A DNA stretch of 64,000 nucleotides from Akebia trifoliata (Eukaryota; Streptophyta; Magnoliopsida; Ranunculales; Lardizabalaceae). The notes under the pieces were generated by a model. The model made no database searches. It was given only the letters and a program-made list of their open reading frames with translations, and was not told where the DNA came from. The position numbers were made by a program, and so were the translations under genes. The stretch is from the NCBI GenBank assembly GCA_017979445.1, contig JADQWC010000290.1, positions 1 to 64,000 of the forward strand, in the 5' to 3' direction. This document shows, piece by piece, positions 22,706 through 48,090 of this stretch (positions within the stretch are counted from its first letter, which is position 1; each line of letters opens with the position of its first letter).

Positions 22706-23469
22706 ATTGACTCTGGTTTTAAATAATACACCTCTAACATTATTGTTTTTCTTTTTCTACTCTCCGTTTCAATAATATATGTTCGACTTTATAGTTTATA
22801 TATTATATTTTACATCTCTCTCTTTTTCAATAATACCTTCCAATTTTATTGCTTGTCTTATTCTACCCTTTTAACTCAAAAAATGATGCCTATGCTAGTA
22901 TATACTAACAAACTCTAGTAACCATAATTTTCAAATGTTTTCTATTTGATCGTGCTATATAAGCTAAAATGCATATGCCTATAATGAAGATAAAATGTTT
23001 TTAATTTGAATGTTTATTCTTTGATAGTACATATATCCAAGTTTAATGAGTTTTTTTTTTTTTTTTTTTTCAAGTTATGTAAGTGAGTGGCATGAGGAAA
23101 TACACATGTATTGTAAGGGTATTTTAGTATTTAAAATATTAATAAAAGTTATTTTGATGATAACATGATAAGGGATGTTTTTAGTAATTTTAAAAATTCA
23201 ACTAATTTGATTATAGGATTGTGAAATTGTACTTTCATTGGATTTTGAGAAAAATTATGTGATTGTTTTTACATGTAAATGTGAGGGCATTTGTGGGATT
23301 CCAAATGTTGGTGTCCGAATCACTTCTAACCCGCCTTCTCTCATTATAATAATAAATATTTTAGGTTCATAGATCCAGCTCCATATGTTAATTGGTTGTG
23401 ATTTAGACATATTCCTTCATGTTTGAGTGGATACTAGAGTTTACCCGTGTCTATGACATATACACCTTC

Positions 23470-24010
23470 TTTAAGGTTAAAGGGTAAGAAAGAAAATACA
23501 ATAAAATTAGAAGAGTGTTATTAAAAAATAGAGAAGATGAAAGTATCATATAAAGTTGTATGGGGTATTTTTTGAAAGGGGGGTAATACAGGAAATGCAA
23601 TGAAGGTTACATAGTATTTTTGAAAATAATGAGAAGATTAATGAAAATAAAGTACAGAAATTGTTTTGGAGTTGGTCGAGATATTAAATCTCATCCCCTC
23701 TTTTATGTGGGGGATAAAGAGGGATCATCCTCTTTAAGGTTGAAGGGGTAAAAGAGAAAAAAAATTAAAGTCATAGGGGTTATATTGAAAAAAAAAAACG
23801 TAAAAGAGTGAAAACAACAAAGTTAGAAGGATATCGTTGAAAAAAGGGGAAATGAATACAAAAGTTAAAGGGGGTATTTTTTGGAAATAGTAGAAGAAAA
23901 AAAGACACTAAAGTTGAAGTGGTATTCTTGGAGATTTTTTTTTTTTTTTGTTGGGAAGGGGGAGGAATAAAGTTACAATTATTTAGTGGGATACATGTAA
24001 AATTGAGAAC
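23470..24010 (+). repeat. Purine-rich degenerate minisatellite
   Basis: Loose repeats of 'GGTAAAAGAGAAAA..AATAAAATTAGAAG..GTATT.TTGAAAAA' with a period of roughly 45-50 bases. A very similar array is at 54605-55320. Degeneracy is high, so unit borders are only approximate. Confidence 0.45.
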
Positions 24011-24302
24011 AATGGAGGAATACAACCGTTGTATTTTAGTATATAGATTTGATGTATCTTATATCAGCAGACTAATATCAAATGATCTAAAATGTCTTCA
24101 TCGACAATCTATGACCAACCAACCTTGATTTTTCAATCTTCAATCTATGATTAAAATGTCCTCTTTTCCAATGTCTTGTGTAAAACGCATCTATGGACAT
24201 GTGCAAACTACTACATCAAGGTGTTCCTCGTTGGGGTCACTCTAGCAGACCATGTTACCATTTTTTAATTCTTATTATTTTTTATAAATAAAATTATATG
24301 TG

Positions 24303-25575
24303 TTAGGGTTGTAAATGAGTCGGTTTCGATTCGGTTTCTAAGGAATTTAGAACCATAACCATTATATTTAATTTAGTTCCGATTCCAAAATAAATGGAAT
24401 TGGAATCGGAACAACAAAAAATTGCAGGTACCCATTGATTTCGATTCTCGAGAATTGAGTAAGGAAAAAAAAAATTCAAATCATTATAAAAAATAAATCT
24501 TTTAAATATTAATATATTATCAACAAAATTTTTTACTTTGAACTTAAAAGAAAAAAAAATTAGAAGAGAATTCATTGTAAGATCAATAATTTATATGAAA
24601 AAGTGAATAATTTTTTTTATAATATGCATTTATTTCGAAATAAAAATTACCTTTAATCATTTATAGTAAGAAAAGAAATGACAAAATAAATCGATACCAG
24701 GTACCCACGAGGTATCCATTTGGATAAAACCTAATGGTTCCAGTTCTTATTGGTTCGGTTCCATTTTAGATCCGACTTTAATCGGTTCCAATAAAAAGGG
24801 AACTAGAACCGAGGTTTTCAATTTCGATTCTGGTTTGGTTAAATGGGTACCCATTGACACCCCTAATCCTTGTGGAAAAATGGGCTCATACACAAGACTG
24901 TGAAAGCTTAGATCAGGTGTATTTAATTATCATTTTAAAAAAAATATTTATAATAAAAAATCGAAAACTCTAGTTTCATTTCCCTTTTTATTGGAACCAA
25001 TTAGAACTGGGTCTAAAATGGAATCGAACCGATAGGAACCAGAACAATTAGGTTTTATCTAATGGGTACCCGCAGGTACCCATAATTGATTTATTTTATC
25101 ATTTATTTCAATAATATAGATGATTTAAGGTATTTTTTTAATTTAAAAATAAATGCATGTTATATAAAAATCTTCAATTTTTCATATAAAATATCAATTG
25201 TAACTTAAAACGAGTTACTCTTCTAAAAATGTATTACTTTTAATTCAGATAAATTTTATTTTTGAAAAAAATATTAATTTGTATATTTAGTATAATAAAT
25301 TATAACTAAGTTAATAATTTCATTGATAATATATTAAAATTTTAAAATGAATAATTTTTTATAATATTTCTTTTTTTCTCATTCGATTATTGAGAATCGA
25401 AATTGATGGGTACTCGTGATTTTTGGCATTTTCAGTTTTATTTCCAATTCCATTTATTTTAGAATCAGATCCTGAGTTGACAAGAACTAGTACCGAACTA
25501 AATATAATGGTTATGATTCTAAATTCCTTAGAGATTGAATGGGAAACCGACCCATTGACACCTCTAGGGAAAGTG
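24303..25575. mobile_element. Composite inverted-repeat element
   Basis: The outer ends are inverted copies: 'TAGGGTTGTAAATGAGTCGG' on the left, and on the right a sequence whose complement is TAGAGGTGTCAATGGGTCGG. The blocks 'AAGGAATTTAGAACCATAAC' and CATTATATTTA are also mirrored. A second pair (GGTACCCATTGACACCCCTA and an inner GGTTCCAATAAAAAGGG/CCTTTTTATTGGAACC pair) sits in the middle. It looks like two related MITEs in opposite orientation, one partly deleted. The (T)AGGGGTGTCAATGGG-type ends suggest a hAT relation. No matching 8-bp duplication was seen. Confidence 0.6.
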
Positions 25576-25882
25576 TAGGTAAGTGCAATTATCAAAATTT
25601 TAAGGGATCAACATGGAATTATGCCAAAATAAAAGAGTGTAATTTACCCTCAATAAAACCTTGAAAACAAGTTTTGCCACCATATATCCATTATCCATAT
25701 TGGTGGACAGTTGGACACCCCTCCTCGCTCTCTCAAGTGTCAAACTGTCAATTAAGATCATAACCAGACGTACTTAGACAAAACACGCAAAGCAGGAAAT
25801 TCAACCTCGATCATCATCATCATCGTCGATAGCTAATCATCTTAGCTTATACTAGTAAGGAAACAAAAAGGTCAAATCAATC

Positions 25883-40066
<14,184 letters not shown>

Positions 40067-40526
40067 ATCACAAGGTGCTCAAGATCAAACTTGTGATCAT
40101 CGGACACCCAGAAAGTGTTTTTTTAATGTACGATGTGAAATTTTTGATGGTCAACTTGTTTGAAATGTAGCTGATTGAATTTTCAAAAGTGGGTTAGCTG
40201 CAAAAATCCATCAATAAATCTCAAACTTGTTCTTCGTCATTTTTTTTGTTTCTTAATTGGGATGAATGTGAATACCTAAGCATGAAGAGGTAAGTATGCT
40301 TAAAGCATTCAGCGTGTGCACCATCTGAATGGGGCAATAAGGGGAAGGTAAAGACATTCGTGCTGTACTGTTCTATTACTATCCTTGTTTCCATTGTAAT
40401 CAAATTGAAAAATGGATTTCATTGGGAAATACTACAGCTGTGATGATAAATTTCTTTATTTATTTACTTATGATTATGATCTTTGGGAAGCGTGTGAAGG
40501 CCTTAAAGAGAGTCAAACATTGTGCC

Positions 40527-40790
40527 AAACATTTTTCAAAATATGGGTTACAAGTTTCGGAATGGGCTGATTTTTTGTGAGGATGGTTTCTATACACCCT
40601 AATTTACAAGTTGATGAATCGTGGACCGTTCAATTTTTGTAAATCACTTTTGATATGGGTTAGTAGTTTCAAAATGGGCTGATTTTTGGTGAGGATGATC
40701 TCCTCATCATAGAGATCACTCTCTACAAAAATCAGACCCGTTCTGAAACTCCGAACCCATACGTTGAAAAAATGTTTGGCTCCCTGTAGG
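40527..40790. mobile_element. Foldback MITE (copy D)
   Basis: GTTTCGGAATGGGCTG, GTGAGGATGATCTCCTC and GACCGTTCAATTTTTGTAAA are shared with copies A, B and C. The arms are mirrored imperfectly (left TCAAAATATGGG, right CCCATACGTTGAAAAAATG). It is more diverged and lacks a TA tract. Confidence 0.6.
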
Positions 40791-41025
40791 GCCTCTGAAT
40801 GTCACCCCTGATCCTTATAACAAAAAATTCCATTCCCAAGACTATTTTATTGCAACTGATCATTTCTACCTAGGTGTTAGAACTTCCAATAATAGTTTAG
40901 AAACTTGATTTACACTCAAATAATGTATCTTTTTGTTTTTGTATTTTTGTAAGTTTTCTATTACTCCATCTCAAAATTCGTATTGTTGAAAAATGTTTAT
41001 TGACAAAAGAAATACTTCTAATACT

Positions 41026-41142
41026 TAAGTAACATACTCTAATGCATTGGATCCCATTAGAACTTCGCAGTAGTCGTGCTCAAGTGAGAGTAGTGTACTC
41101 GGATGGGTGATCTCCTGAGAAATCCTTGTGTAGCACCCCTCA
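41026..41142 (+). pseudogene. 5S rRNA pseudogene
   Basis: The sequence follows plant 5S rRNA nearly end to end: CTAATGCATTGGATCCCATT, GAACTTCGCAGTAGTCGTGC, GTGAGAGTAGTGTACTCGGA, TGGGTGATCTCCTGAGAAAT and CCTTGTGTAGCACCCCTC. Many substitutions in the internal promoter (for example GTAGTCGTGC in place of GTTAAGCGTGC) argue against activity. It may be a decayed retroposed copy or a relic of a 5S-containing TRIM (Cassandra type). Confidence 0.8.
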
Positions 41143-41733
41143 CTTATCGATCAAAAAAATTTATAATTGGATTTGTGAACGAGATAAGTCTTAGACTCCC
41201 TTTTTCCTCTTTCATGGTTCATGAATATACAAAATTGATGACTTTCGATGACTTGGACAAATCATCTCAATATCATCTTCGAAAGGGGAAGTGCCCTCTT
41301 ACACATTCCAATTATCAAGCCAGTTGAATAACCCATTATCATTCAATATACATCGAGGAAAATGCGCACTAATTTATATTATTCTAAGTAATTATCGGTC
41401 ACATAGTGGTATTGCCATCGAGTATTTAGTCTTGTATTGGTCCATGTTTTTCTAATTTGATGAACATAGAAATGGACTTTTAGCACCCCTCCAAAAGTGG
41501 GACCATTTTTATAGAAAAATATTTGCTAGGACATATTTTCATATTTTCCCTTCTTCAAAATAGGAAAATGGGTATGTAAAATTGCAGCCAATTTATTTTA
41601 TAGGGATTATGAACTTTTTGCAAAAATGAATTCTGTGAGAAAATAAATTTCATTACCTGATTGAACCAAAGTAATGGAGAAAAAAAAAAAGAAGAAAAAA
41701 AGGAGAGTTTGTTTTTAGTTCTGAGTAATCATG

Positions 41734-41970
41734 GCATGGTTTTAAAACTCGGCTTCGGATCTCGTCTCGTCCAGGCTTAATAACGAGTCATCTCGGATGA
41801 GTTTTCCAATACATTTGAGGTGTCTTGTTCAAAAAATCAAAAGAGTGAACGTAAAGTATTAAAACTCGGTCAAAAAAGTAACTTGTAAGTTGGTCTTGTT
41901 CAACTCAATACCGAGTTAACTTGGACGATATCGTCTTAGTGTCGGATGAGTTTTAAAGTCATAAATCATG
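41734..41970. mobile_element. MITE related to 26665-26877
   Basis: It begins CATGGTTTTAAAACTCGG and ends with GAGTTTTAAAGTCAT. The interior has repeated ACTCGG/CTCGTCTCG motifs as in the copy nested in the LINE. The ends are diverged. Confidence 0.5.
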
Positions 41971-43264
41971 GGGGATAACATTAGGAGGAAAAATCATTCT
42001 AGCGGGTGAGGTACGATGAAAAATCATTTACTTTCTCATATAAATTAAAAGATAAAAATAATTATTTTAAGTATAAAAATGTTAATTTTTTTTATTATAT
42101 GTATTATATACATTAAATGAAAAAAAAAATACTAAAAATAGAATAATTTATTAAAAATCTCAATTTAAAAAAAAAAAAAAAAATCAAAGATTTTTGTGAC
42201 TATACTTTGGACAGGAAGTGAATTATCTTCACTTGAAAATTGCAATTTTCAAATGAAATGATATTTTTCATACCCAATCATGTCAATTCAAAGAAGAAGA
42301 AAAATCAAAGTAAAAGTAAAAGAATAAAAAAGTTGGTTCACCCTCAGGTGTTAAAAAAAAGGGGTCGAAACAAACAAGAGTAGTAGAGAAAAAATAAATC
42401 ACTTGTCATATCAGAGGTTTGAATGGAAGTGTGATGTGAAATGGTGGTCACCACCACTAACTTGAAGTCACAGTCAGCCAGTCACCACCACCACCACACC
42501 CCATACCATACCCATGAGCGTGACACGCTTTTCTCTGTTCCTTTGTAGAGAAAAGTGGTAACCTCTTTCACTATCTTACGACTCTATAATTTTCATTTTC
42601 TTTCTCTCTCAATTTTCTTCTTCAATCAAGAATCTTCAGAATCATTATCTATTTGGCCAGTGATGCTATAATTACTACTGTTTATATAATATGATTAGAT
42701 ACGGCACCGATATTTCATTCTTTTTGTCTTTAATGTGCCTTCAGTGATTAAATTTGTTCCCTTTATGGCTTCTATTCTGGGAAAGTGCCCACTATCTTGG
42801 ATAAGGATAACAAATTCCTACCTAATTCAAGGTATTGTCCTTATTGGAAATATTTTTTGCTTACTTAAGTTTGTATCTTAATTGAGATTTCTTTGACTAA
42901 GGATTATTAATGTATCCAGTCCCCCCCCAAGATGTGTATTTCTCCCCTTCATCCCTCCCTAGGGAGTTTAGGATGCTAATGGGCATCCCTATGTAAGGCT
43001 GTAGTTCTGGTAATCTATCCAAAAAAAAAACAAATATCGTATGAAATCATAGTTTTAATTTTTGTTCTTTTCTTTATTTATTTATGGGTCTTGGTAACGT
43101 GTGTCTTGATAAAGTGCAATAAATACATTTTGGAAATTGGATTTTGTACTGAAAAAAATTATTTTTATCAAAATACCCTCGGATGCTTATTTCAAAGAGT
43201 ATTTACTGCACTTTAACGTGTTCCTTTGAGGCATACGTTAATAATATCCATTATTTATTTATTT

Positions 43265-43438
43265 ATGAGTCGTGATAATCTAACTCTTCTTTTATATATT
43301 CTTTGTACGCTCCCATCATAAAATCATAGATACTTTGTTTCGGGATACTCAAGAAAAAAATTTATGATTTTATAATTATCAGGTCAGGAACCGTACAAAG
43401 AGCGCATGAAAAAAGAGAGTTAGAAAAATCATGATTCT
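43265..43438. mobile_element. Hairpin MITE-like element
   Basis: The left part (GATAATCTAACTCTTCTTTT, then TTTGTACGCTC and ATAAAATCATA) is mirrored by the right part (TATGATTTTATAATTAT, GTACAAAGAGCGC, AAAGAGAGTTAGAAAAATCAT). About 170 bp, no coding. Confidence 0.5.
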
Positions 43439-43849
43439 TTATTTATAGATCAATAAAAGATAGTTTGAATATTATAGGTTTCATGGACCCATTTAATGTT
43501 TTACAAGGCATTTTTAGGAGGAGAACATCAAATATTTTTTGCGCATGAAATGCCCCGGATGATGTGTTGGCCTTTGTGCACTTTTGACAAATTTTCTTAT
43601 GTGGTGAGCTCAAATCAAACCCATTTTCATAATATGTATAAGAGTTGTGCCAGAGTGACCTCAACAAGGGACACTTTGATGTGGTGACGCACAGATGTCT
43701 GTAGATACGATTTACTTGTATCTCAGAGAAAACACATTTGTGGGCATGTGCGCCATCTTGTCAAGATGTCCCCCACTGAAGTCACTCCACCATTAATATA
43801 TGTACAAATACTTGAAAACATATTACCTTGGATAATGGATATTTTTCTT

Positions 43850-43958
43850 AAGAGAGTTGCTATTATCTCACCAACCTTTACTAATGCCACACCAATTGTG
43901 TGCAATTTGGTGATTTATAATGAAGTAATTGGTGTGGCAATGGTAACTCTCTTTTTTA
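43850..43958. mobile_element. ~110-bp MITE, copy 1
   Basis: The ends AAGAGAGTTGCTATTATCTC and (complement of the right end) AAGAGAGTTACCATTGCCAC are inverted repeats, followed by CACCAA. A second copy lies at 54027-54135 with the same ends, so the unit is mobile. Confidence 0.65.
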
Positions 43959-43961
43959 ATT

Positions 43962-44372
43962 AATAATATATATATATATATAGGGTCGGGTTCCGTAGAC
44001 CACCATTACGACTCACATTGCGACACACTATTTTGTCTTATATGGGTAAAAATGTTTGGAAAGGGCTGATTTTTTGTGAGGATGATCTCTATGGTGAGGA
44101 GATCATCCTTGCCAAAAATCAGCTCATTATGAAACTTCTAGCCCCATGTTTACAAGTTGAAAAATTTTAGACCGTCCAATTTTTGTAAATCAATTTTGAT
44201 GGGGTTAGAAGTTTTGGAATGGGATGATTTTTTGCAAGGATGATCCCCTCATCACAGAGATCATTCTCACAAAAAATCAGCCCATTCCCAACATTTTTAC
44301 CCATATAAGACAAACAATGTGTCGCAATGTGAGTCGTAGGAACCCACCCATATATATATATATATATATATA
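43962..44372. mobile_element. Foldback MITE between TA repeats (copy B)
   Basis: This is the best preserved member. The left arm begins GGGTCGGGTTCCGTAGACCA, continues ACTCACATTGCGACACAC and GTCTTATATGGGTAAAAATG. The right arm is the complement and ends CGTAGGAACCCACCCA. The body is 43982-44350, with TA tracts on both sides (43966-43981, 44350-44372). Confidence 0.75.
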
Positions 44373-46344
44373 TATCTGAATTTAAACAAATGAGATTCTC
44401 CAATTCCCTATGAGGTCTAGGAAATGAAATATTTTCTGGGTTTAAATAAAGAAACAAAAAAGACTAATAAGAAATTGGCTTGGATAGTTTTTAATTAAAA
44501 AAATTAATTGAAACCATAGATTGTAATAATCATTTATTTCGTACTCTCTACTTGGACTCAGGTCTGTGGTGGATAACATTTTAGATAATCTAACCCTCCA
44601 ATGAATTATCCATTCCTTGAAGATCCTTCTCACAAAATTTCAATCTTTCAGCTTTTTAATAAAATTAATAAAGTTTAAATGTATGGATTTTTTTACGACG
44701 ATGATCTTCATGTTGATCATGACTCAATGTAAGTATACATTTGCTCTATTTTAACACATCTTTTATTACACTACAACATGCCATATTACATTCGGATGCA
44801 TTTCACGAATCTTCATAGAATGCTCTTCTTTTCCTCTAATAACTATTATGTAAAGTTATTGTTATAAATGTGCTTCAATCGACCACTCCTTAGTAATCTT
44901 TGAAAAAGATGATGATCATCATTTTGCGACCAAACAAAGCTTCCGAAAGTGGGTCCGATGTGTTTCAGAAGGACATGAATGGCCATGAATATAAGCTTGG
45001 AATGTGAATCACCACAATGTGGTGAGGCCACTACAGTCTTATCATCTCCTTTAAGCATAATGAGACAAATTTTCAAGAAGAAACTCTGGTTACACAAAAG
45101 TGGCTGTTTTTCTTTGACATTAACAAAAGTTACACTAAAATAGACTATACATGATCAATAATGCCCTTCACAAATGATTTCGTTATCTTATATCTAAACA
45201 AAATTTATATAATACATTTTAATGTATATTATTCTATGAATCTGTTAATTTATCAAATCTGATTCTTATTGGAACTCAAATAATGGATCGAAAACCCAAA
45301 GTTATTAGACTGGAAGGTATTTGATGTTGGTTCTAATCCGATCGATTACCAATCCTACTGAGTTTGGTACGGTTGTGGATTACGAGACATTTTTTTAGAT
45401 CCACAATAATTAAATTGATTTGTAATCCTCTAAACATTGGAATAATTAAAAAAATTCACTATTGTCCTGTTTTATTGTGGGGTACCTCATGTGGGTGTGG
45501 TGCCAATTAATTGTACACTGCTGTCAAGTCAGGAAAAACACATTGAAATCGAAAATTGAAAAACGAGAAGAAAGCATAAGTCTTGCCTATATAGTTTTGC
45601 TTCTTATTTATAGACTTTTTGAGTAGAAATCTACACACCATGTTGCCACTAATGTCTACCAAAATCTTTGGCAAATTTCCTTGTTTGCTAGGCAGAGTTA
45701 ACCTTTGTACATGGTTCCTGATTCTAAGGGCACTTTGTTCTTAGCAGAGAGAATTTGTGATTCTTCGGTATCTCATTGGATGACGACAGGATTAGCTTTG
45801 GAATGACTTGTCCAATAAGCTGAGGTTGGATAGCTTATGTGATACATATCTCGAGGTGACAATGTGAGCGATGAATGAAAATCAACTTTTATTATCCACA
45901 ATGATGATAAAGATACTTTAATCAAATTAGAAAAATCACCGATCAAATTGATTTTTGGTGTGTTGGTTTGTAAGGAGTGGGACAGACACTACTACCATAG
46001 GTTTGGCAAATTTCAATATGGATTTTATAAATAAGCCCATAATAGATTCCAGGAGTCCAACAAGTCTATTTAGGTGGACCAAATATCATTGATTGATGTA
46101 ACCCAAAAATTGTCACAAGCCATAGAGAGGAGATCTATAGAATTTGGTAGGCGCTTGACACGCTCAAAAGCATATTAAGAGTTGAAAATATGGAAAGCGT
46201 TAATCGAAAAATAGTAAGATGCGAACTTCAGTATGACTAACCTGATTAACATTTATGGGTGCGTCACATGGAGGAAAAATTGGGTAATTTGGTTATCCCA
46301 TGTACTAGATAATTGGCTTCGGCTGATTTTTCCCCTTCACATTG

Positions 46345-46610
46345 TGAAAAATCGAAATAGTAAAGACAACACAATTGCACAAAACACAAGGATTTATGTA
46401 GTTCGGTAGTGTGCCTACATTCACATCACAGAACAAAAACAATCATTATTTTCTCATAAGTTTTACAGTCCTAAAGATCTCTATTTATATAATTGAGAGT
46501 TACCAAAAAAAAAAAATATAAAACTCCCCAAAGCAGAAACCCAAAAATAGAAAATTTCTTATGAAAATATTACACAATTACCCTTTTCATACCCCTCAAA
46601 AATTCTGATT
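46345..46610. mobile_element. Probable decayed LTR
   Basis: 'AGGATTTATGTAGTTCGGTA' and GTGTGCCTACATTCAC correspond to the GTGGTTCGGCAAACGTGCCTACGTCCACG motif of the solo LTR at 32758-33246, with a TATA-like CTATTTATATAATTGAG downstream. The borders and duplication are not visible. Confidence 0.4.
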
Positions 46611-47904
46611 GGGGAAAGTGTGTAGTGCAACAGAATACAAGACATTTACACAAGACACATTGTACTTCCAAAAGCCTTAAGTGGGCTCAGAGCCGACTTA
46701 CAAAGTTGAGTTTTTCAAGCACTTCCTACTTTTAGTATTTTTGGGAATCAAATGAAATTTGAAAATTACATTATTTACAATCAATAATACCCTTATTTAT
46801 TAGTTAATGATTAAAATCTTTGGAACACTAATAAGATATTAAATTAATGGTCAAAAATCAAAATTTCTAATATTATTGTATACTTATCTAACGTTGTTTT
46901 CCAAAAATCACCTATCACCAAATGATAATTTTGTAGCCGATTTCAATGGATGAAGATTATTTGGTATTTGCAATAGAGCTGAAATTAGGACACTTTTCTG
47001 ACTTTAATCTAACCTAAGGCCAAAAGGTCACGACATTAAAGGATAGTGTGTTAAAGTCTGAAAAGCAACTAAATCTCCCACACCCTTAATCGTCAACATG
47101 GAAAATGTCATCTACAAATTTTCTTCAAATCATGTTTGGTGGGTACTCAACTTCTTAATTTCTACTAAAAAGACAAAAACAAATTGCAAACCCACTTTTG
47201 ATTTATCGTTTTTGTGGAAAGTCGATTTGACGAAATGATAAAATTTGAAAATAAAGATATCATTATTTTTAAAGTAAATGATGAAAATACCTCAAAATGA
47301 TTTTAAGGTTTTTTTCTGTAAGACTTAAAATGGGATGGATTTTATTAGAAATTTGAGTCATCCAAATCCGAATTTAGCAGGTTTGGTTTCTTCAAATATA
47401 TTTGAATAAAAAAATGGTTCAAATAAAAGTTGATGTCTCTTGACTTGAGTCAGATTTGGGTTGGAAACGAATCCATCCCTATATCCGCATAGATCCGAAT
47501 GATATATTATTTTGTAAGTTATATTTTTTAAACTACGTTTATTCGACCAATAAGTGTTGATCCTATTAAACAAGGTCTCCCTCCAAAAAGGAAAATGTCT
47601 TGAATTCAAGTCTCTTTACCTTTGAAGATTTTTATTCAAAGAATCTTGAACGATTTGAAATTAACCTACCAAATTAACTAATAGGATCTGAGTCAGATTT
47701 GAAGCTGATTTTGAATCCAAATTAAAAATTCGGATATTGATGTACTCATATTCAGCCCCGACCCATTTTGAGCCTTATTTCTCTACATCTATCTATCTCT
47801 CTCTCTCTCCAAATTCAAAGTTAATTTTCAATTGATTTTAAAACTTTTTTAGATTCAAGATAGGACTTCTTGAATTATCATCATGTATGTCATATTATAA
47901 TTCC

Positions 47905-48090
47905 ACTTTTGATATAAATGATTCGAACCGTCCAATTCTTTGTAAACCACTTTTGATGGAGTAAGAAGTTTGGGAATTGGCTAATTTTTGATAAGGTTGA
48001 TCTTCTCACGGTAAACATCACCCTCACAAAAAATCTGCCCATTCTGAAACTAATTACCCATATGGGACAAAAAAATGTTGGTTGCCAATT
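47905..48090. mobile_element. Foldback MITE (copy E, diverged)
   Basis: It shares ACCGTCCAATT, TTTGTAAACCACTTTTGATG, 'CTCACAAAAAATCTGCCCAT' and CCCATATGGGACAAA with other members, with one arm shortened. Confidence 0.55.

Larger units (their letters stand above)
21662..25882. other. Intergenic region before the FGGY kinase gene
   Basis: No gene was recognised. Repeats found here are a long inverted repeat (22458-22705), a purine-rich degenerate minisatellite (23470-24010) and a large composite inverted-repeat element (24303-25575). The last 300 bases should hold the kinase promoter; no clear TATA box was picked. Confidence 0.45.

Noticed and set aside
43480..43690. Possible gene fragment (frames on both strands around 43,450-43,690)
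   Set aside because: No motif, stops in each frame within 75 codons, and no splice structure that extends it.
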